NCBI GenBank assembly: GCA_026988445.1
Contig: JALSLF010000493.1
Location: 1 to 9,645, forward strand
Length of the DNA: 9,645 nt
Reading direction: 5' to 3'
Origin: Bacteroidales bacterium
GTDB lineage: Bacteria; Bacteroidota; Bacteroidia; Bacteroidales; NBLH01
Within the stretch, counting starts at the first letter, position 1, and each line of letters begins with the position of its first letter. The position numbers and the translations under genes were made by a program. Below, piece by piece: positions 1 through 4,294 of this stretch. Under the pieces are notes generated by a model that made no database searches, was not told where the DNA came from, and saw nothing but the letters and a program-made list of their open reading frames with translations.

Positions 1-812
1 TTTGTGTAGAATGATAATTTGTCAAATTTGACATCAAAATATACCGTGTCATCAATTTTCATAGTAAGTTGATAAATGCCGTTGCGATTATGCCTACCTG
101 TTGTATAGTCTTGTAGCTCAATGCCAAACCCGGTATTTCCGTTTGTTTTAATTGTTTTACCGTTTATTGATTTATAACTAAAGGTTTTTTTTGTAAAATT
201 GTCCCAATCAATTGTATCCGTAAAGTTGTATCGTGTAATCGAAAAAATTCGCGGAGCAAGATCATCTTTAACTTTTATTCCAAATAAAAAAGGGTTCACC
301 GGTTCTTCCGAATCGCGTTCGCGAATTTCGAAATGAATATGCGGTCCTGATGAGCGCCCCGAATTCCCTGAAAGGGCAATAAAATCACCTTTTTTTACCG
401 GAAATTGATTGGGTAGCGGATACAAATTCATGGCAAACTCATGTTTTATATGCTGAATACTGTCTAAATAGGCGGCAATATCCTTTCTGAATGATTTTAA
501 ATGTCCGTAAACCGAAACATATCCATTCGGATGCGTGATATAAAGAGCATTACCGTAACCGCCTCCCGAAACATTGATTCGTGAAACATAACCATCGGCA
601 ATACTAAATACTTTTTTCCCTTGAACACCTTGTGTTAATATATCTAATCCGGTATGAAAATGGTTGGAACGTAGTTCGCCAAAATTTCCGGCAATTTGTA
701 TTTGAAAATCTATGGGCGAACGAAAATAATTTTGTGGGTATTCGTTTTGAGCAAAAATATTAATGGATATAATTGTAAAAATAAGTAGAAAAAATTTATG
801 AATCATTGTCAT
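1..812 (-). CDS. Secreted M23 family metallopeptidase (peptidoglycan endopeptidase), C-terminus cut by window edge
   Basis: I translated the complement from the ATG at 812-810. It stays open for 270 codons to the window edge, so the C-terminal part is missing. An in-frame TAA (818-816) directly precedes the start; a second ATG two codons on (806-804) is an alternative. Residues 1-21 form a signal peptide (basic start, hydrophobic FFLLIFTIISINIFA, likely cleavage at A21/Q22), so the mature protein is exported. Residues 43-162 carry the M23/LytM zinc peptidase signature: NFGELR, then H53-x3-D57, YGH with H104, and GPHIHFE with H158-x-H160. All expected metal and catalytic residues are present, so it should be active, cleaving peptide cross-links in peptidoglycan. 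About 50 residues lie between H104 and H158. The part after residue 175 is not a domain I recognise. It is divergent from the zapA cluster, which hints at, but does not prove, a role in cell wall growth or division. Confidence 0.9.
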   Translation of the reverse strand, partial: MTMIHKFFLLIFTIISINIFAQNEYPQNYFRSPIDFQIQIAGNFGELRSNHFHTGLDILTQGVQGKKVFSIADGYVSRINVSGGGYGNALYITHPNGYVSVYGHLKSFRKDIAAYLDSIQHIKHEFAMNLYPLPNQFPVKKGDFIALSGNSGRSSGPHIHFEIRERDSEEPVNPFLFGIKVKDDLAPRIFSITRYNFTDTIDWDNFTKKTFSYKSINGKTIKTNGNTGFGIELQDYTTGRHNRNGIYQLTMKIDDTVYFDVKFDKLSFYT

Positions 813-853
813 TTTTTATGTAAAATTTGAAATATGATAAAATGAAAAGAGCG

Positions 854-861
854 CAAAAATA
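854..861 (-). promoter_or_regulatory. Candidate -7 element for the M23 peptidase gene
   Basis: On the minus strand these bases read TATTTTTG, a full match to the Bacteroidota -7 pattern TAnnTTTG. Transcription would start near 846-850 and give a leader of roughly 35 nt before the ATG at 812. I found no clear TTTG-like -33 element at the usual spacing upstream, and the region is very AT-rich, so a chance match is possible. Confidence 0.4.
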
Positions 862-942
862 TAATAAAGTAGGTTTTAAACTGCTATAAAACAGAAAAAT
901 ATTTAAAAATATTTAAGTTTATAAAAAATAAATGCTCGATTT

Positions 943-974
943 TTTGGGAAATTTTCAATACAATGTTAACTTTG
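943..974 (+). promoter_or_regulatory. Bacteroidota-type promoter of the coiled-coil/zapA cluster
   Basis: TTTG at 943-946 and TAACTTTG at 967-974 are separated by 20 bases. This matches the phylum's primary sigma factor pattern (TTTG, 19-21 bases, TAnnTTTG). The expected transcription start is around 978-982, giving a leader of only about 10-14 nt before the ATG at 992. This decides the start of the next gene: the upstream in-frame ATG at 932 lies before the promoter and cannot be on this transcript. The 9-base word TTTGTAGTT occurs at 971-979 and again at 983-991, so the second copy creates a weaker -7-like TGAATTTG at 979-986. Confidence 0.65.
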
Positions 975-991
975 TAGTTGAATTTGTAGTT

Positions 992-1285
992 ATGACAGCA
1001 GAACTTGAAGCAGTAATAAGCACTTTAAACAAAAACATTGAAAAGCTTAAAGAGCAATACAATAAAGTTTTGGAAGATAATAAAAATTTAAGTGTCGAAT
1101 TAACAAAACTCAAAGAAGAGCTAAAAAGCAAAGAAGAAGAAAACGAAAGTTTAATCAATAAATATGAGTCATTAAAAATGGCTAAAACAATTGCGGCAGC
1201 AAGTGGTGATGCACATGATGCCAAAATAAAAATTAATAGATTAGTGCGGGAAATCGATAAGTGTATATCACTTTTAGACAGATAG
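992..1285 (+). CDS. Small coiled-coil protein encoded just upstream of ZapA (97 aa)
   Basis: This is a 97-residue acidic/basic coiled-coil protein starting MTAELEAVIS. Residues about 5-65 are a heptad-like run rich in K, E, L and N with no proline. A conserved-looking C-terminal segment follows, KIKINRLVREIDKCISLLDR, at residues 78-97. From memory, Bacteroidota genomes commonly carry a short coiled-coil ORF ending in a similar 'KLKINELVREIDKCIALL' motif directly before zapA. I know of no demonstrated function. I chose the ATG at 992 rather than the in-frame ATG at 932 because a strong promoter lies between them and the extra 20 residues look like translated leader. The gap to zapA is only 16 bp, so the two are surely co-transcribed. 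In size and coiled-coil nature it resembles ZapB, the ZapA partner of gammaproteobacteria, but I see no clear homology. A role as a ZapA partner at the division ring is inference from position. Confidence 0.8.
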   Translation: MTAELEAVISTLNKNIEKLKEQYNKVLEDNKNLSVELTKLKEELKSKEEENESLINKYESLKMAKTIAAASGDAHDAKIKINRLVREIDKCISLLDR

Positions 1286-1301
1286 TAAAATTTTAGCAAA
1301 A

Positions 1302-1613
1302 ATGAGTGAAAAACAATCAATTAATATAAATATTGCTGAACGATACTATCCGTTAACGGTTGATAGAAAAGATGAAGAAAGAATAAGAAAAGCTGCAAAA
1401 ATCATTAATGATAAAATTCTGCAATACAAACAGATTTATAAAGATAAAGATATTCAGGATTTTTTAGCAATGGTTACCTTGCAGTTTACAACAAAATATC
1501 TCGAAAGTGAAGAATTGCTGGATGAAAATCCGGTTGCAGAAAAAATTAAGAATATTAACGAAGAATTGGAAGAATTTCTTCACGGACAAGACAAAGTTCT
1601 TATAAATAGTTGA
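1302..1613 (+). CDS. zapA: Cell division protein ZapA
   Basis: The 103-aa product matches ZapA in length and layout. The N-terminal globular part (residues about 5-45) has the family hallmark INIAERYYPLTVDRKDEERI followed by a helix with AAKIINDKI. A C-terminal helix/coiled coil (residues about 46-100) is rich in E, K and L. ZapA is a cytoplasmic protein that binds FtsZ filaments and promotes their bundling at the Z-ring. The ATG at 1302 gives the expected N-terminus, with an A-rich leader and no Shine-Dalgarno sequence, as usual in this phylum. It is the second gene of the cluster, 16 bp after the coiled-coil gene. A 6S-like RNA begins about 20 bp after its stop, an arrangement reminiscent of the zapA-ssrS linkage in gammaproteobacteria. 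Confidence 0.93.
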   Translation: MSEKQSININIAERYYPLTVDRKDEERIRKAAKIINDKILQYKQIYKDKDIQDFLAMVTLQFTTKYLESEELLDENPVAEKIKNINEELEEFLHGQDKVLINS

Positions 1614-1633
1614 TTTAAGGGATAAAAGATATT

Positions 1634-1828
1634 GCCCGCATTGTTTCTTTATGCATTTGAAAGCTCAACACACTTAAAATTTGGAGTAAAGCTCAAACTA
1701 CGTAGAACGGGCCTCAATACCTTCGGGTATTCCTGCTTGCAGGACAGGGGAAGTTCGAAATAGGGTGGCAGCTCCACCCATGCTGATTTGGGGTTTTCTA
1801 AATCAAAAGAAATTAATGCGGGCTTTTT
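1634..1828 (+). ncRNA. ssrS: 6S RNA (6S-Flavo-like), between zapA and rny
   Basis: This stretch holds no ORF but folds as one long interrupted rod of about 195 nt, the usual 6S size. The closing stem GCCCGCATT (1634-1642) pairs perfectly with AATGCGGGC (1815-1823). It continues as TTTCTTT (1644-1650) with AAAGAAA (1806-1812), ATTT (1655-1658) with AAAT (1800-1803), and GAAAGCTC (1659-1666) with GGGTTTTC (1791-1798, two GU pairs). An open central region follows, with a hairpin on its 3' side (GGGTGG 1763-1768 with CCACCC 1774-1779). The terminal arm has GAAC 1705-1708 with GTTC 1753-1756, CCTC 1712-1715 with GGGG 1747-1750, a TTCG-capped hairpin at 1716-1731 and a small hairpin at 1731-1744. 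A closing stem, central bubble with 3' hairpin and terminal arm is the 6S plan, which mimics an open promoter and sequesters RNA polymerase. Location after zapA supports this. No promoter match was found upstream, so it may be processed from the zapA transcript. Exact ends are inferred. Confidence 0.78.
1815..1828 (+). terminator. Possible leaky 3' end of the 6S-like RNA
   Basis: The 3' strand of the closing stem (GCGGGC, to 1823) runs straight into five Ts (1824-1828). This could release the 6S RNA, but the partner strand is about 180 nt upstream, so it is not a classical compact terminator. Readthrough into rny, 30 bp further on, is likely because no promoter match is visible in 1829-1858. 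Confidence 0.35.
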
Positions 1829-1858
1829 ATGTTTACTAATTTAATAAAATAAATATTC

Positions 1859-3421
1859 ATGGATAGCATTTATTTAATTATTGTCGGAATTACATCTTTT
1901 GTGGTGGGGGCTATATTGTCCTTTATCTTAAAGATAAAACTTGCCGGGAATAAAGCCAGAAAAATTATTCAAGAGGCTGAAAATGAAGCCCAAGTAATAA
2001 AAAAAGAAAAAATCTTACAAGCAAAAGAAAAATTTTTGCAACTAAAAACCGAACATGAAAAGTACATTTCTGAACGCAATGCTAAAATTGCTCATCAGGA
2101 AAATAAGCTTAAGCAAAAAGAAAATACTTTTCACCAACGTAGAGAAGAGTTTCAGAAGAAACAGAAAGAACTTGAACTTAATAAGAAGGAAGTCGATTTA
2201 ATTAAGAAAAACCTTAATGTTCAGGTAGAAATCATCGAAAAGAAAAATGTTGAACTGGAAAGATTGCATCGCCAAGAAGTTGAGCGATTGGAAAGTATTT
2301 CCGGATTATCTGCCGATGAAGCAAAACAACAGTTGATTGAGTCCTTGCGCGATGAAGCCAAAACTGAAGCTATGTCCTATATAAATGAAATTGTGGACGA
2401 AGCAAAAATGACCGCTGCAAAAGAAGCAAAACGTATTGTTATTCAGTCAATTCAGCGTTTAGGAACTGAAACTGCCATTGAAAATGCAGTAACTGTTTTT
2501 CATATTGAAAGCGACGATATAAAAGGTAGAATTATCGGGCGCGAAGGTAGAAATATTCGTGCTTTGGAAGCTGCTACAGGTGTTGAAATTATTGTTGACG
2601 ATACACCCGAAGCAATTGTTCTTTCGGCTTTTGACCCGGTACGCCGTGAAATTGCACGTTTATCGCTGCATCAATTAGTTACCGATGGTAGAATTCATCC
2701 TGCACGTATTGAAGAAGTGGTAAATAAAACACGTAAGCAGATTAATGAAGAAATTATTGAAGTTGGAAAGAGAACTTGTATTGATCTCGGTATTCATGGT
2801 TTGCACCCAGAACTGGTTCGATTGGTGGGTAAAATGAAATATCGTTCTTCATACGGACAAAACCTATTGCAGCATTCACGCGAAACGGCTAATCTTTGTG
2901 CAATAATGGCATCTGAATTAGGTTTAAATCCGAAATTGGCAAAACGTGCCGGTTTGTTGCATGATATTGGTAAAGTACCTGATGAGGAAACCGAACTTTC
3001 ACATGCTATTTACGGAGCAAAACTTGCAGAGCGTTACAAAGAGAAAGCCGAAGTTATTAATGCGATTGGTGCACACCACGATGAAATGGAAATGACCAGC
3101 TTAATTTCTCCCATTGTGCAGGTTTGCGATGCAATATCGGGTGCACGACCGGGTGCACGACGTGAAATTGCCGAATCGTATATTAAGCGATTGAAAAATT
3201 TGGAAGAATTGGCATTGTCTTATCCTGGAGTTCTGAAAACTTATGCTATTCAGGCAGGTAGAGAGCTGCGTGTTATTGTTGGCGCCGATAAAGTTAGCGA
3301 TAAAGATGCCGAAAGCTTATCGTTTAATATTGCAAGAAAAATTCAGGACGGCATGACTTATCCCGGACAGGTAAAAATTACCGTTATCCGTGAAACCAGA
3401 GCCGTTAATTATGCAAAATAG
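1859..3421 (+). CDS. rny: Ribonuclease Y
   Basis: The complete 520-aa protein has the family's full layout and usual length. Residues about 4-25 are one N-terminal membrane anchor (IYLIIVGITSFVVGAILSFI). Residues about 30-200 are a long charged coiled coil. A KH RNA-binding domain at about 210-275 contains the loop IIGREGRNIR (GREG at 227-230). An HD domain at about 330-430 has H339, the pair H368-D369 in LLHDIGK, H406-H407 and D424, so the metal site is intact. The C-terminal domain ends in ITVIRETRAVNYAK. RNase Y is a membrane-anchored endoribonuclease that initiates mRNA turnover and processes structured RNAs. The ATG at 1859 is preceded by an AT-rich leader and immediately yields the membrane helix. 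It lies 30 bp after the 6S-like RNA, with no visible promoter of its own, so transcription probably comes from the zapA side. A strong terminator follows 39 bp after the stop. Confidence 0.97.
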   Translation: MDSIYLIIVGITSFVVGAILSFILKIKLAGNKARKIIQEAENEAQVIKKEKILQAKEKFLQLKTEHEKYISERNAKIAHQENKLKQKENTFHQRREEFQKKQKELELNKKEVDLIKKNLNVQVEIIEKKNVELERLHRQEVERLESISGLSADEAKQQLIESLRDEAKTEAMSYINEIVDEAKMTAAKEAKRIVIQSIQRLGTETAIENAVTVFHIESDDIKGRIIGREGRNIRALEAATGVEIIVDDTPEAIVLSAFDPVRREIARLSLHQLVTDGRIHPARIEEVVNKTRKQINEEIIEVGKRTCIDLGIHGLHPELVRLVGKMKYRSSYGQNLLQHSRETANLCAIMASELGLNPKLAKRAGLLHDIGKVPDEETELSHAIYGAKLAERYKEKAEVINAIGAHHDEMEMTSLISPIVQVCDAISGARPGARREIAESYIKRLKNLEELALSYPGVLKTYAIQAGRELRVIVGADKVSDKDAESLSFNIARKIQDGMTYPGQVKITVIRETRAVNYAK

Positions 3422-3459
3422 TTTCAGAGCTACTAAATAAGTAATTTTGAAAATGGTAT

Positions 3460-3494
3460 AAAAGCCGGTGTTTTAAAAGCATCGGCTTTTTTTT
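3460..3494 (+). terminator. Rho-independent terminator after rny
   Basis: AAAAGCCGGTG (3460-3470) pairs with CATCGGCTTTT (3480-3490) over 11 bp with one GU pair, around a 9-nt loop. An unbroken run of eight Ts spans 3487-3494. The A-rich 5' arm also allows function in the other direction. It closes the coiled-coil gene/zapA/6S/rny unit. Confidence 0.9.
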
Positions 3495-3671
3495 GTCTAT
3501 TTCTAACTTAACTCTTAAGTCTGAGTATTAGTTCGTTTGTAATCCGCTTGCTGACAAAATTATCCCCAATTACCATTAATTTATCAAAACTGCATATAAG
3601 TTCGATTAAATTTTTGTATTTTTACATAGAAGCTTTAAATATGTAATAAGAATGGTTATACCATAATTTTA

Positions 3672-3782
3672 ATGGAAAAATATAAATTGTACCTAAATAG
3701 AGCGATTATGTACAAAAAGAAGTGCCAAAATATTGAGACTAAAAAGTTTAGAAAAAAAGTAAGAATACCGGTTGGTATTTGA
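3672..3782 (+). CDS. Doubtful 36-aa basic ORF ending inside a hairpin
   Basis: From the ATG at 3672 the frame encodes 36 residues beginning MEKYKLYLNRAIMYKKK and ending KKVRIPVGI, with its TGA at 3780-3782. It is strongly basic (many K and R), has no signal peptide or membrane helix, and matches no family I know. In AT-rich DNA such a composition arises easily by chance. The only supporting context is that its stop falls in the 3' flank of a terminator-like hairpin (3764-3792). It may be non-coding; treat it as a candidate only. Confidence 0.15.
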   Translation: MEKYKLYLNRAIMYKKKCQNIETKKFRKKVRIPVGI

Positions 3783-3792
3783 GTCTTTTTTT
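3752..3792 (+). terminator. Terminator-like hairpin in the intergenic gap
   Basis: AATACC (3764-3769), loop GGTT and GGTATT (3774-3779) form a perfect 6-bp stem. It is flanked upstream by a run of As (3752-3758) and downstream by seven Ts (3786-3792), which can pair to extend the stem with mismatches. This is the form of a bidirectional intrinsic terminator. Nothing definite is transcribed into it from the left after the rny terminator, so it could end a short unannotated transcript or leakage from either side. Confidence 0.5.
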
Positions 3793-3925
3793 GTAAATCT
3801 TTTTAGCCCAATAGATTGGTACTTATTGAAGTAGATAATTGCTTAATTTAGGTTGCAATCAGCCAAAGGTCAAGCAAGTTCAAAAGTTCTTTGATTTTTC
3901 ATTGTTGCTTGGAAATAAGCAGTTG

Positions 3926-4158
3926 TCAATAGCTCCGACTTTTAAGTCGGGAAATAATTACAAACAGCCATATGAATTGGGGCTTTAGTCCTTTTACATT
4001 TGCCTGAATTGAATTATTATAATAATGGTACTAAGTAATGGATTTACTAACACCTAAATTCCGGTGCATGAAAAGGCTTAACTTTTAAAATGAATAGTAC
4101 TTGCACCGATTTTTGTCATTGGCTTATTTTTCCGCAGGCTAAAGCCTGCGGCTATTGA
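3926..4158. repeat. REPIN-like / small mobile element with inverted palindromic ends
   Basis: The left end is TCAATAGC (3926-3933) followed by the palindrome CCGACTT-TT-AAGTCGG (3935-3950) and GGAAATAA. The right end, read on the minus strand, is TCAATAGC (complement of 4151-4158), the palindrome CCGCAGGC-TTTA-GCCTGCGG (4132-4151) and GGAAAAATAA. The same outside word, a palindrome at the same offset and a similar A-rich inside word occur in opposite orientation about 200 bp apart. That is the plan of a REPIN or a non-autonomous element mobilised by an IS200-like (RAYT) transposase. A third, weaker palindrome GGGCT-TT-AGTCC lies at 3980-3991 and shares the core GGCTTTAG with the right end. 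No transposase is in the window. The palindromes themselves are plain; mobility is inference. Confidence 0.55.
4062..4114 (+). repeat. CGGTGCA/TGCACCG inverted repeat followed by T-run
   Basis: CGGTGCA (4062-4068) and TGCACCG (4102-4108) are perfect complements around a 33-nt loop, with TTTTT at 4110-4114. It could act as a weak terminator or be internal structure of the palindromic element around it. The long loop makes efficient termination doubtful. Confidence 0.35.
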
Positions 4159-4217
4159 TAGTTATTCATTATCAAACGGTTGCTATGTGTCTTTTTAATA
4201 TATTAATTAAACTCCAC

Positions 4218-4225
4218 TAAATTTG
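4218..4225 (+). promoter_or_regulatory. Candidate -7 element of the macroglobulin gene
   Basis: TAAATTTG matches TAnnTTTG exactly. A degenerate -33 element TTTA (4194-4197) sits 20 bases upstream. Transcription would begin near 4229-4233, leaving a leader of roughly 65 nt before the ATG at 4295. A second ATTTG at 4241-4245 has one base too many after TA and fits less well. Confidence 0.5.
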
Positions 4226-4294
4226 AGGTAGAACCATAAAATTTGATACTAACAACAGATTAAATGCTTTTAATTGCCTAAAAATAATATTATT

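Larger units (their letters stand above)
3495..4217. other. Long intergenic stretch with no convincing gene
   Basis: About 720 bp between the rny terminator and the promoter of the macroglobulin gene show no tRNA and no recognisable protein on either strand. The first third holds a doubtful 36-codon ORF and a terminator-like hairpin. The last third holds a block of palindromes in inverted arrangement; both are listed separately. The remainder (about 3495-3600, 3793-3925 and 4159-4217) is AT-rich and featureless apart from a CAAGCAA/TTGCTTG inverted repeat at 3871-3877 and 3905-3911. Confidence 0.7.

Noticed and set aside
932..991. N-terminal extension of 20 residues on the coiled-coil protein, using the ATG at 932
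   Set aside because: A near-perfect promoter (943-974) lies inside it, and the extra residues do not look like the coiled coil. The ATG at 992 is the better start.
955..1320. Open frame of 121 codons on the minus strand opposite the coiled-coil gene
   Set aside because: It is the antisense of a Lys/Glu-rich coiled coil, giving a low-complexity Ser/Leu/Phe protein. It is a shadow of the real gene.
1716..3779. The same stem AATACC/GGTATT in the 6S-like RNA (1716-1731) and in the intergenic hairpin (3764-3779)
   Set aside because: The loops (TTCG versus GGTT) and all flanks differ. A 6-bp AT-rich stem shared twice in 10 kb is compatible with chance.
3840..3900. Possible tRNA-like GGTTGCAATC / AGTTCAAAAG stretch
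   Set aside because: No cloverleaf forms: there is no acceptor stem and the TTCAAAAG word lacks a T-arm partner.
3871..3911. CAAGCAA/TTGCTTG inverted repeat
   Set aside because: Seven base pairs around a 27-nt loop with no T-run and no gene context; too weak to interpret.
4274..4294. TTG start seven codons upstream of the macroglobulin ATG
   Set aside because: It would place MPKNNII ahead of a typical signal sequence that begins MKKII at 4295. Rare start codon and no added support.
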